From: Oncomelania hupensis
Lineage: Eukaryota > Mollusca > Gastropoda > Littorinimorpha > Pomatiopsidae
Direction: 5' to 3'
Assembly: GCA_036898135.1 (NCBI GenBank)
Contig: CM072511.1
Location: 73,770,117-73,834,116, forward strand
Length of the DNA: 64,000 bases
The translations under genes were made by a program, and so were the position numbers. Within the stretch, counting starts at the first letter, position 1. Each line of letters opens with the position of its first letter. This document shows positions 11,003-20,645 of this stretch, piece after piece. The notes below the pieces were generated by a model that ran no database searches, was not told the origin of the DNA, and saw only the letters and a list, made by a program, of their open reading frames with translations.

Positions 11003-11650
11003 TGTTACGTTGAAACGCGAACGAAAGTATGTCGGAAGCGCGCACGATAGATCTAATCGTTTCGTTTTGCAAAGTATTCAATAATGGAGTTTATTTACCT
11101 TTGATTTGAGTTTGCATTGTTGTTAGGAGAGGCTTTGTATAACGTTGATAATTTTCGTTAGTCGATATTGTTGTAGAATTCTCTGGATCCGCGTGTTTAC
11201 TCTCGATAGAAATTTCCCGATACATGTCGAAGCAAGAGGACGTTCCGGAAGGAGAAAAAATATGTATTGACGTAAGTCAGTGATGACGATCTTTTATTTG
11301 ATTGGCTGTAGTGCGTCATTTTAGTCTACTGGGTTCGAAATTGTTCGGGAAGAGAGAGAGAGAGAGGTTATAAAATTGTGTGCCGCACTGTTGTTGAGAG
11401 AGTTGCTGTTGATGAGTTGGAAAGTAAAAATTAGAGAGTGAAAGTTGTTGAGTTGAGTTGAGAATTGTATGCAGTTGTTGATGTGTGCTGAATAAAAGTG
11501 GAAAACTTCATACGTCGACTCTGTGACTTGTATGCTGTTTGGACGGGTTGCGTGGATAAACGAATCTGAGTTACACCTTATCAGGATTTCAGCATTGGGG
11601 CTGAATCAGATACTGATAAAGAAAACACCATCATCAAACTGAGTGTAACA
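11003..11650 (+). repeat. 5' LTR of element A
   Basis: 648 bp, TG...CA ends. Contains a TATA box at 11369-11375 after an AG run and a polyadenylation signal AATAAA at 11491-11496, giving a plausible U3-R-U5 arrangement. Confidence 0.95.
11369..11375 (+). promoter_or_regulatory. TATA box in 5' LTR of element A
   Basis: TATAAAA lies about 120 bp upstream of AATAAA, the expected spacing for an LTR promoter and its polyadenylation signal. The identical motif is in the 3' LTR near 16387. Confidence 0.7.
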
Positions 11651-12115
11651 TTTTGGGGGTCAAGCCGCGATTCACGCCATAGCCAAGGGTTCAACTGCTA
11701 CAACAAGCGAGTCAACGTTACGAGAGGCAGTCATCGAGGGTAGCCGCCAACGAGTTGCGTCGAGAGGGGCCAACATACTGGGACTACATCACCGATAGGT
11801 TCGGGTTGACTGCAAGGGCGTGTAGTCGCTGAAGAGTTGCTTCGTGAGCGAAAAACAGATCGGGACTACGTGGCTGCCGTAAGACTACGTCGAGGGACAG
11901 TCTCGGAGCTACATCGCCAGTGTTACAGAGAGCGGCGAGCGGACGTCGCGTCTACTTCAGCACAGGAGCGTGTACATCAACACCAGCGTGGTGCAGCGTC
12001 GCATACGACGAGGACAGCGGTTCCTGCGTCAGCGAAGGCGACTAGTGACAAGCATCAGCGCTACTGCAGAAAGCGTGCTGTTCTAGAACAGTCTAGAAGG
12101 GTGCAGCACAGTCAA

Positions 12116-12202
12116 GAACTTTCTAGAAAAAGAACCTTCCAGAAAAGAACTTTCCAGAAAAGAACTTTCCAGAAGAACTTTCCAGAAAAGAACTTTCCAG
12201 AA
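12116..12202 (+). promoter_or_regulatory. Array of six perfect heat-shock-element trimers
   Basis: Six GAAnnTTCnnGAA units start at 12116, 12132, 12147, 12162, 12175 and 12190, mostly 15 bp apart (core GAACTTTCCAGAA). This is the consensus heat shock factor (HSF) trimer site. A weaker TTCTAGAAC-type cluster precedes it (12081-12099). The array ends 10 bp before the gag ATG at 12213. HSF binding is inference; the repeat could instead be coding in another frame or act as an RNA leader element. Confidence 0.6.
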
Positions 12203-12212
12203 AAGCATCAAG

Positions 12213-13670
12213 ATGGCTGACTTCTGGCAGAAAGGGGTTGAACTAAATCTAAAAGGCAAACAGCTGACGGAGTACGTCAAATGCCAGGAGAGAATATTGC
12301 GTGAAGAAAGAGAAGAACAGCGACGGCGCGAAGAAAGAGAATTAGAAGAGAAGCGTCTAGAAAAAGAAGAGCAGCGTCGCCGTGAAGAAAGAGAAGAGCG
12401 GCGTCAAGAAAGAGAGATGGAAGAGAGACGATTAGAAGCTGAGCGTCAATACCAGCTAGAGTTGGCGCGTATCCAGAACAATCAGCATGCGCCACAAGTC
12501 ACCAACGACCATACGGCTCCAAAATTGCCAGCTTTCGTCGACGGGAAGGACCAGATCGACAGCTTTCTGGCGAGATTCGAAAGGTTCGCCGAAAGCTCCT
12601 ATTGGCAACCTCGAGACTGGGCGATTCGACTAAGTGCACTTCTGACAGGGCAAGCGCTCGAAGTTTACACCAGACTGTCGAACGATGACGCCAAAAACCA
12701 TGACGTCTTGAAAGAGGCCCTACTGCAGTGCTACAACTTTACAGAGAAGGGCTACCGTAAACGCTTCCGTGAATGCCGGCCTAAGTCAGACGAGACGCCA
12801 AAGCAGTTTGTGGAGCGCCTGTCGTCATATCTACACAAGTGGGTGGAGTTATCAGGCGAAAGGAAGTCTTACGACAGTCTCCATGACCTGATCGTGAAGG
12901 AACAATTTCTCAATGCCTGTCACAAGGACCTAGCGACCCACTTAGAAGAACAAAAGCTGCAGACGCTTAAAGATGTGACTGAGGCTGCTGAAAGATATCT
13001 CATCGCTCATGGGAAGACCCTGGGGCCAACCAGCGCAACGAAACATTTTCAGAAGACTGGAAACCATGTGAACCAGATACAGGGGAGCCAGACGAACCAG
13101 AAACAGACGGACTCCACGCCTCCTCCCAGGGAAGGGTATTCAAGAGGCTGTTTCACCTGCAACGCTACAGACCACAGAGCGGCTAACTGTCCTCAAAACA
13201 AAAGTAGCGGACAGCGGGGCAGTACGGACAATGCAGCGGCGGGCAACCGACAGAGACGTTTCTCCAATCAACGGCAAAACAGTAGATCTGACCATCAAGT
13301 GTGCTGCGGGAGCGTCATTCTTAGGAGTGAGACCAAGCGCACAGCTACTCCTGCGGACGTGCAAGAGTGCATGACCGATGGCCAACTTCTCCTTGCCAAC
13401 GGAAAATCCATCCCCGTCGTCGCCAGCGCAGCTGTGACCGTCCAGAACATGCCTGTTTCAAAGGGACGCGTCGGAAATCATGAAGTGACTGTTCTAAGAG
13501 ACTCTGGCTGCAGTGGGGTCATCGTCAGAGAAGACCTAATCGCTAAAGAACAGTTCACTGGCGATTCCAAATGGACACTTATGGCCGACAGCAAATGTGT
13601 GAGAGCGCCAGTTGCGAAGATTCATGTCAACACCCCTTTCTACGTAGGCGAAGTCGAAGCGTTTGCCTGA
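12213..13670 (+). CDS. gag: Gag polyprotein with start of protease (element A)
   Basis: 485 codons from ATG 12213. Residues ~25-85 are a charged Glu/Arg coiled-coil-like stretch. A retrotransposon capsid-type domain follows (about residues 105-270; FLARFERFAESSYWQPRDWA, YNFTEKGYRKRFRE). A CCHC zinc knuckle CFTCNATDHRAANC lies near residues 312-325. The C-terminal ~70 residues are an aspartic-protease start with the active-site motif LRDSGCSG. The frame closes at 13670, while the rest of protease lies in the -1 frame from about 13660. That is either programmed -1 frameshifting or a one-base deletion in a single gag-pol frame. The start is supported by the leader array ending just before it. 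Gag would package element RNA in the cytoplasm. Confidence 0.88.
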   Translation: MADFWQKGVELNLKGKQLTEYVKCQERILREEREEQRRREERELEEKRLEKEEQRRREEREERRQEREMEERRLEAERQYQLELARIQNNQHAPQVTNDHTAPKLPAFVDGKDQIDSFLARFERFAESSYWQPRDWAIRLSALLTGQALEVYTRLSNDDAKNHDVLKEALLQCYNFTEKGYRKRFRECRPKSDETPKQFVERLSSYLHKWVELSGERKSYDSLHDLIVKEQFLNACHKDLATHLEEQKLQTLKDVTEAAERYLIAHGKTLGPTSATKHFQKTGNHVNQIQGSQTNQKQTDSTPPPREGYSRGCFTCNATDHRAANCPQNKSSGQRGSTDNAAAGNRQRRFSNQRQNSRSDHQVCCGSVILRSETKRTATPADVQECMTDGQLLLANGKSIPVVASAAVTVQNMPVSKGRVGNHEVTVLRDSGCSGVIVREDLIAKEQFTGDSKWTLMADSKCVRAPVAKIHVNTPFYVGEVEAFA

Positions 13671-15697
13671 AGAAGCCGCTATACGATTTGATGATCGGGA
13701 ATATCGACGGCGCGAGGCGACCCGACGACCCCGATTCAGAATGGAGTCCTGCCTCAACTAAACGTGTCGAAGTTATGGAGGAGGATCCATTGCCATTTCC
13801 CGATGGAGACATTACAGAGCTGCTACGGGACAATGTGGCTACTCCGGCTCAGCCCTGCCGACCAGAGATCGTCGGTGCTGTTACTACCAGGGCCCAGGCC
13901 AAGAGAGACAAGACGTCTACGCCACTGAAGGTCGCCGACAACTCAAAAGCTGCCATCGTGGACAGAGATAAGCTGATCCAGCTCCAGGAAGCTGATAGCA
14001 CTTTAAACAAGTACAGGAACCGCCAAGACCACGTGACCATGGGCAGTGGCACGGTCTATTTTGAGGTGAAGGCTAAGATCCTGTACCGAATCTTCCAGCA
14101 CCCGAGGGTCAACGGAGGGAAACCACTACGTCAAGTCTTGGTACCATTACCCCTAAGGCGCCAAGTGATGGAAGTAGCGCATGACTCAATCATGGGAGGT
14201 CACCTAGGTATCAAGAAGACGTCGGAGAGAATCCAGGCGGTGTTCTACTGGCCAGGACTTTATGCGGACGTCAGCCGTTTCTGCCGATCATGTGACATTT
14301 GCCAGAAGACCATACCTCGAGGAAGGGTCCCGAAAGTGCCTATGCAGAGGATGCCTCTGATCGACCGACCTTTCAAGAGGGTGGCCTTAGACTTAATCGG
14401 CGAAATAAGACCTCCGAGTGAAGAAGGTCATCGATGGGTACTGACTTTAGTGGACTATGCGACTCGGTACCCAGAAGCAGTGCCACTGAAGAAGATTGAC
14501 ACTGAAACTGTAGCAGAGGCACTGGTGGACATGTTCAGTAGACTTGGAGTGCCTGAAGAAATTCTGACAGACCTCGGGACGCAGTTCGTCTCTGACTGCA
14601 TGAAGGAGGTCAACAGACTGCTGAGCATCCGGCATTTAACTACGACACCCTACCATCCAATGTGCAACGGGCTTGTCGAAAAGTTCAATGCTACGTTGAA
14701 GTCCACCCTGAAGAAACTGTGCAGCGAGCAGCCCAGACAATGGCATCGCTACATCAACGCCTTACTTTTCGCCTACAGAGAAGTACCGCAGGAGTCCACC
14801 GGCTTTTCTCCGTTCGAGCTGCTGTACGGAAGAACCATCCGAGGGCCGATGCACATCCTAAAAGAACTGTGGACGAAAGAAGTAGACACCCCAGAGGTGA
14901 AGAACAGCTACCAGTACGTGTTTGAGCTACGGGAGAAGCTGGAGCAGACTCTCGAAATAGCCAGAGAAAACCTGAAGAAGTCCCAAGACTGTGGAAAGCA
15001 CTACTATGATCATAGGGCTGTGAACAGGATGTTCAAACCTGGCAACAAAGTGCTGGTGCTGCTACCTACTGATCACAATAAGTTGCTGATGCAGTGGAAA
15101 GGCCCGTACGAAGTGGAGACCGTGGTGGGGATCAACGACTACAAGGTGAAGGTCGGTAAGCATTCCAAGATATACCACGCCAACCTCCTTAAGCTGTACG
15201 TGGAAAGGCCATCAGAGACTGTGCACGCAGCCACAGCAGCTGTGACCGACGACAGCTTTGACAGCGAAGAACTGTTGGAACTGGGAGACTTCCACAGCAA
15301 AGAAGGCATCGATGATGTTAAGCTAGGACCAAGCTTGACGGAAGGTCAAAAGATGGAGCTCAAGGACCTTCTGGGCGAGTTTCCCCACAACTTCAGCGAT
15401 GTCCCTGGCTCTACAACTTTGGTCGAACATGAAGTCCACACCCAGACCTGGAAGGAGCATCTGCAGACTTTGAGGGAGCTGTTCCACCGTCCCGCAGAAG
15501 CCAACCTGACCGTGAGACCCAGCAAATGCATTCTGGGAACCGACAACGTCGACTTCGTCGGACGTTCGAAGGAAGAAGGAGACAACGGAGGATGCACTGA
15601 CTCCAGGAGAGCCCACGTGTTCATCGTCTTTGACCCTGGGCCAATGACGACGGTAACGGACGAGGGCGTTGTTTCCTTGCGGATGAAAGAACATTGA
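13660..15697 (+). CDS. pol: Pol: protease end, integrase, truncated RT (element A)
   Basis: The open frame (from 13571, overlapping gag) continues protease with KKPLYDLMIGNIDGARRPDDPD. The integrase HHCC domain (HDSIMGGHLG...CRSCDICQ) is at about 14178-14310. The integrase core has all three acidic residues: ALDLIGEI (D), EILTDLGTQF (D) and NGLVEKFN (E), with a GPY/F-type C-terminus (QWKGPYEVETVVG) near 15095. Only after integrase does RT begin (LTEGQKMELKDLLGEFP, ~15335). It jumps near 15440 from HEVHTQ to WKEHLQTLRELF, the end of RT, removing the catalytic palm; RNase H is absent. The ORF then runs into 3' repeats. Integrase looks intact, RT is non-functional. Confidence 0.9.
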
Positions 15698-15939
15698 CTG
15701 TGTTTGTGTGAACTGAGAACATTGGCAGTGTCCAGACATTATTGAAGATGAAAAACATTGACTGTGTATATAAACTGAGAACATTGACAATATCCAGAAA
15801 GACTTGCAGATGAGGAACATTGACCTTGTGTGAATGAACTGTGAACATTGGCAATATCCAGAGAGACTTGAAGATGAAACCATTGACTCTGTGTGAATGA
15901 ACTGAGAACATTGACAGTGTTCAGACAGTCTGAAATAAG
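15691..15939 (+). repeat. Four-unit ~63-bp tandem repeat near 3' end of element A
   Basis: Units begin ACATTGAC at about 15691, 15755, 15817 and 15880 and share AACTGAGAACATTG and ATATCCAGA segments. They occupy the non-coding space between pol and the polypurine tract. Confidence 0.85.
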
Positions 15940-16010
15940 TTTTAATTCTGTACTTTATTTGTGCATTGCGTTTCAACGTTGTTGAAAGAAATTGGGTAAA
16001 TTTCTTCTTG

Positions 16011-16020
16011 AGTGGGGGGT
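16011..16020 (+). promoter_or_regulatory. Polypurine tract of element A
   Basis: AGTGGGGGGT lies two bases upstream of the 3' LTR start, the position for plus-strand priming. Confidence 0.75.
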
Positions 16021-16022
16021 TA

Positions 16023-16668
16023 TGTTACGTTGAAACGCGAACGAAAGTATGTCGGAAGCGCGCACGATAGATCTAATCGTTTCGTTTTGCAAAGTATTCA
16101 ATAATGGAGTTTATTTACCTTTGATTTGAGTTTGCATTGTTGTTAGGAGAGGCTTTGTATAACGTTGATAATTTTCGTTAGTCGATATTGTTGTAGAATT
16201 CTCTGGATCCGCGTGTTTACTCTCGATAGAAATTTCCCGATACATGTCGAAGCAAGAGGACGTTCCGGAAGGAGAAAAAATATGTATTGACGTAAGTCAG
16301 TGATGACGATCTTTTATTTGATTGGCTGTAGTGCGTCATTTTAGTCTACTGGGTTCGAAATTGTTCGGGAAGAGAGAGAGAGAGGTTATAAAATTGTGTG
16401 CCGCACTGTTGTTGAGAGAGTTGCTGTTGATGAGTTGGAAAGTAAAAATTAGAGAGTGAAAGTTGTTGAGTTGAGTTGAGAATTGTATGCAGTTGTTGAT
16501 GTGTGCTGAATAAAAGTGGAAAACTTCATACGTCGACTCTGTGACTTGTATGCTGTTTGGACGGGTTGCGTGGATAAACGAATCTGAGTTACACCTTATC
16601 AGGAATTCAGCATTGGGGCTGAATCAGATACTGATAAAGAAAACACCATCATTAAACGGAGTGTAACA
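16023..16668 (+). repeat. 3' LTR of element A
   Basis: 646 bp and nearly identical to the 5' LTR. Its AATAAA at 16509-16514 would polyadenylate the element transcript. Confidence 0.95.
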
Positions 16669-17071
16669 CAAATATTATAAAGTATAGACCTAAATATTAT
16701 TAATTAGAATAGATATAGTTTATACATTTATTTACCTATAAAACAAACAATACAGGTCTAATAATTATATACAGCTAGTGAGCTTCTTCGCTGCGCGAAG
16801 ATTGACTTATAATGATTCTATAATGTAGATTAAGCCTATGTATACTGTATAACAGTGTCTACTTGGTTCTAGGCAGGAAATGGGGAATGTTATTATTAGC
16901 CAACTGCTGAGAACTAACAAAATGCAAATCAAGGAACGCAACTATTAAATATAGTCGATAATAACAAAGTATACGTTGCGAAATGCTAATCTGTGTACAT
17001 CGAACAGAATTAGAAGCAACAGCGATCATTTTTAATGTCAACTAGTCGTAGTCATGCAAGCATCATGTCGT
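16669..17071. other. Unassigned AT-rich DNA
   Basis: No domain-bearing ORF, RNA gene or repeat was recognised. Confidence 0.4.
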
Positions 17072-17170
17072 AACACATCGGAGAGCTTCGTTCGACTTCG
17101 GTGATTGCCTTTTTGGGCGAATGACTGGAACTAGGTTGGAAAAAACAAGTTTGCGTTCTGGGGATTTCTC
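17072..17170 (-). repeat. Short dispersed repeat, second copy
   Basis: Inverted copy of the 7912-8030 unit, placed against the interrupted 3' side of the RTE fragment that follows. Confidence 0.65.
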
Positions 17171-17171
17171 C

Positions 17172-18290
17172 GATGTCTGTTCCTGGAAAGGTGCGTGTCC
17201 TGCCAAAGATGGAGCTTGATCTGAAGCTTGTCTTGACAATGATGTAGTCAATTTGGTTGTGATGCTCCCCGATCGGACTGTGCCAGATCCATCGTCTGGA
17301 TTTTTTGTGGAGACCAAACGTATTTGCAAATATCAGATTATTATATCTGGCAAACTCCAAGAGTCTCAGACCCCTGCCATTTGTCTCGTTGTTGCAGATG
17401 GATCCACATGTGTCTCCCCAGTTGTGGTGCGCATCTTGGCCAACCTTGGCATTCCAGTCGCCTTGCACTATGACTATGACTATGACTATGGCATTCTTCT
17501 GCACTTGATCAAAGACAGCCTGTAGATGTTCATAGAAATCCTAGACTTCGCTGTCGTCATATTCTGATGTTGGAAAGGGGCTGCTCTCAGACGGATAGTA
17601 ATAAGTCTACTGTAAATTGGGTAGCAATCCATGACAGTGGCTAGAATATCTTTGTGGACCAAGAAACCAACGCCTGGTTTGTGCCTGTCATCTCTCCCGC
17701 TAAACTAAAGCTTGTGGACTTTGTGGATCGTTGTTTTACCTAGGCCTTTCCAGTGCAGTTCGCTGATATCTACAATGTTCCATCGATAGTGGTCCAGCTC
17801 GTGGGCCAGTTCTTCTAATTTTCCATCCGCAGTTAGGGTCCTGACATTCCAGGTTCTTATGACGAAGTTGTCTCTCGTGCGGATCCTGCTAAGTTGTAGC
17901 ACATTTGTCACCTCCGTCCTGGTGGCCAACTGAAGGCGCGGTCCCTGGTGTCCCGGGCGACGACCGATCCGGTATGGAGTGAATGGTTCTTTTCATCTTG
18001 CAATCTTCTTTTCATCTTCGTCTTGGGCATGAAAGACCTGGCATGGCCCAATCCTCTCCAGGCTGTTGGCCACAGCCGAAATCCACGAGTACAGTGTGGC
18101 TCGCCTTGGACCGAGCACTTGGTCGTTGAACCTGTTTTAACATGAGGTTCTCCCGTCCTGGCCGGTGACTTCTCTGTAGAAGACTTTCACCCAGTGATAC
18201 CGTGCTGACATCACCCCTTTTAGTCGCCTTTTAGGACACGCCGGAAAACGTTGGGTCTATTCTATTCAGTGCCGAACCCACAGGGCATAA
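17172..18290 (-). mobile_element. RTE LINE 5' half, 3'-truncated and degenerate
   Basis: On the minus strand it begins at the RTE 5' terminus (CCTGTGGGTTCGG...), passes through the leader and reads TWNVRTLTADGKLEELAHELDHYRWNIVDISELHWKG and VQGDWNAKVGQDAHHNWGDTCG of the endonuclease. It breaks at FPGTDIG with no RT. Losing the 3' half is unusual for a LINE, so a later deletion or rearrangement is likely. Confidence 0.85.
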
Positions 18291-18292
18291 AT

Positions 18293-18877
18293 TACAATTA
18301 TCAATGGATAATTACAATTACCATTGAAAAATTACAAATATCTTCGCGTGATCATGTTTAATTTTCAATTTTGGCTCTAGCAGTCCGTCTGGAAATGGGC
18401 CAAAACCGATAATGGTAATTTTCACTTGATATTTACAATTTTTACGTGTTAATTGTAAATACGTCATTGATATTTGTAATTATCACATGATATTTGTAAT
18501 TATCAGGTTTTGGCGCTAGTAGGCCGTCATAACGTTGCTTACACAGAACAAGTGTTAATTACTAATATCACTTGTAAATGGACGCTCTGGCGCTAGTAAA
18601 CTGCCTTATTCAGAATTAAGCATGATCACGTAAAAATTGTAATAAAGAAGTGAAAATTGTAATTATTATGTGATAATTACAATTCTTGATTTTTGCGCAT
18701 TTCCAGGCGGATTTCTAGAGCCAAAATTGAAAATTAAACATGATCACGCGAAGATATTTGTATTTTTTTCAATGATAATTGTAATTATCCCTTGATAACT
18801 GTAATTATCCCATGATATTTGTAATTATCTCATGATATTTGTAATTATCAGGTTTTGGCGCTAGTAGGCCGTCAAAA
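18293..18877. mobile_element. Palindromic MITE (foldback), copy 1
   Basis: Long inverted arms: 18325-18425 (CATGTTTAATTTTCAATTTT...TCTGGAAATGGGCC) pair with 18690-18790. The right terminus reads ATTATCAGGTTTTGGCGCTA then GTAGGCCGTC. Repeated ATTTGTAATTATC blocks fill the arms. There is no ORF. The left terminus is truncated compared with copy 2 (48226-48846). Confidence 0.82.
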
Positions 18878-18913
18878 AACAACGTTCGGGACTATCGTGC
18901 GGGTCTTTACCGT

Positions 18914-19132
<219 letters not shown>

Positions 19133-20355
19133 CGTTGCAATGAAATAATGTTAACAAGATTATACAGCAGGGCTCAGAAATTTGCACTTTAAAAATGAGC
19201 ATTTGTTGGTTATGATAGGCACAATAACTTTATAGTGACCATACTAGACCTCCTCACAAAAGAAGGAAAGTCTTCGCAGCTTCATCTATGATTTGCCCCC
19301 CGATGACTTGACACGTTAGAGAGATAGTATAAATTGACAGAACCCAAAATATTACCTTGCAGGACTAGTGGAAAGAGGAGGAACCCTATCCTCAACAGCC
19401 CGTTGACCCGAAGCCAGGTGCACCGTCGGAAGGAAGTTAATCTCGCATCTTCTCGCGTAGTTTCGGCGTCGGGGGAGTCTTTGCAGAGCGTTACGACAAC
19501 GTCTACGTTGCGCCAAGTGCATGCAGTCCTCTTCATCTGTATACATATACGGACACTTATTGTACAGCATCAGAATCTTTATTGTCCCAATAAATAGCCA
19601 GGACAATTATTTTGCAGTGTACAACGATCATAGACAGTCACACTCGCACAAAAACAGTCGGTATATAATAAAAAATCAATTCATAAAAGCAAATAGCACC
19701 ACATTTCAATTCAACTATTTCATCTCAGTTCCCATTTGAACTAAAAATAAAAACCCGAGCACTCAGCCTCTCCCTCTTCCTTCCCCGCACATTCCTCGCC
19801 CGTCCCATAACTTTTACACGCCACGGCACGTACAACCACCGGGCAAAGTTCAGAGGCCCAACCCCGTATTCAATTGTCATTCGCGTATCTACCCTTATCC
19901 ATGAAAATTACATTAATAAAAGCAATAAAGCAATAATCAAATCATACTGATAGTAATAATATGATGACATTCTGTGGTGTTTACATGCATCTTTTAAAAA
20001 TAAATAAAAATAAAAATATGTCCACCGATATTATTATAGGCTCAAATACTGTACATGTACACGAATCAAATGAACATTTAATCAGAACCAAGACTTCTTT
20101 GAAAGGCATTCACTCCTTCAGGAAACAACGTTCCCTACGCATACCTTTTTTTTTTTTTAAAGTTATAGACATCGATGGTTCGGAGGACATTAAATCAAAT
20201 TATAAATGTGGGATCCACTTCAACAAAACCTAAAACAGTTTTGAACTAATGTTGAGCATCCAGCATGATTTCAGTCCAAACAAGTGTTTCAGTCCTGATG
20301 CGGTGTCTCAACTGTATTTCCAGATATTCACAAACATAGCTGAAATTAATTAATT
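19133..20355. other. Unassigned DNA, possibly old retroposon 3' sequence
   Basis: Short ORFs only. A TTTATTGTCCCAATAAAT-like stretch near 19570 resembles the inverted 3' end of a LINE, but no coding part is attached. Confidence 0.35.
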
Positions 20356-20441
20356 AGGATTACATGGTGCTCTGTGGGTTCGGGCAAATAGAATAGACCC
20401 AACGTTTCCCGGCGTGTCGTAAGAGGCGACTAACAGGGGTG

Positions 20442-20645
20442 ATGTTAGCACGGCATCACTGGGCGAAAGTCTTCTACACAGAAGTCACCGGCCAGGGCGG
20501 AGGAACCTCACGTTACTACAGGTTCAACGACCACGTGCTCAGGGCCAAGGCGAGCCACACTGTATTTGTGGATTTCGGCTGTGGCCAACAGCCTGGAGAG
20601 GATTGGGCCCTGCCAGGTCTTTTTTGCCCAAGACACACTACATGA
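20442..20645 (+). CDS. Putative RTE ORF1 (67 aa)
   Basis: ATG at 20442; the stop TGA at 20643-20645 overlaps the ATG of ORF2 (20642) as ATGA, a layout suited to termination-reinitiation. The same 67-codon frame with the same overlap exists in the deleted copy at 23911-24114 (about 12 residue differences), while older copies carry stops in it. No domain recognised. A small ORF1 that overlaps ORF2 is known from RTE-clade elements. Whether it is translated is unknown. Confidence 0.45.
   Translation: MLARHHWAKVFYTEVTGQGGGTSRYYRFNDHVLRAKASHTVFVDFGCGQQPGEDWALPGLFCPRHTT

Larger units (their letters stand above)
11003..16668 (+). mobile_element. LTR retrotransposon A, Gmr1-like Ty3/gypsy, RT-deleted
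   Basis: A complete provirus-like structure: 5' LTR 11003-11650, leader, gag, PR-INT-RT remnant, polypurine tract and 3' LTR 16023-16668. The LTR ends form the inverted repeat TGTTAC...GTAACA. The flanks TAAAT (10998-11002) and CAAAT (16669-16673) resemble a 5-bp target duplication with one change. Integrase lies directly after protease and upstream of the RT remnant, the order known from Gmr1 elements and opposite to most Ty3/gypsy. The two LTRs differ by about three substitutions and one 2-bp microsatellite indel, so the insertion is young. Most of RT and all of RNase H are absent, so it depends on a relative in trans. Confidence 0.93.

Noticed and set aside
11837..12220. 127-codon ORF before gag in element A
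   Set aside because: Starts at a non-ATG codon, is in a different frame from gag and ends in peptide repeats from the heat-shock-element array; coding is unlikely.
15323..15976. 217-codon minus-strand ORF with repeated peptides
   Set aside because: Antisense shadow of pol and the 63-bp tandem repeat of element A.
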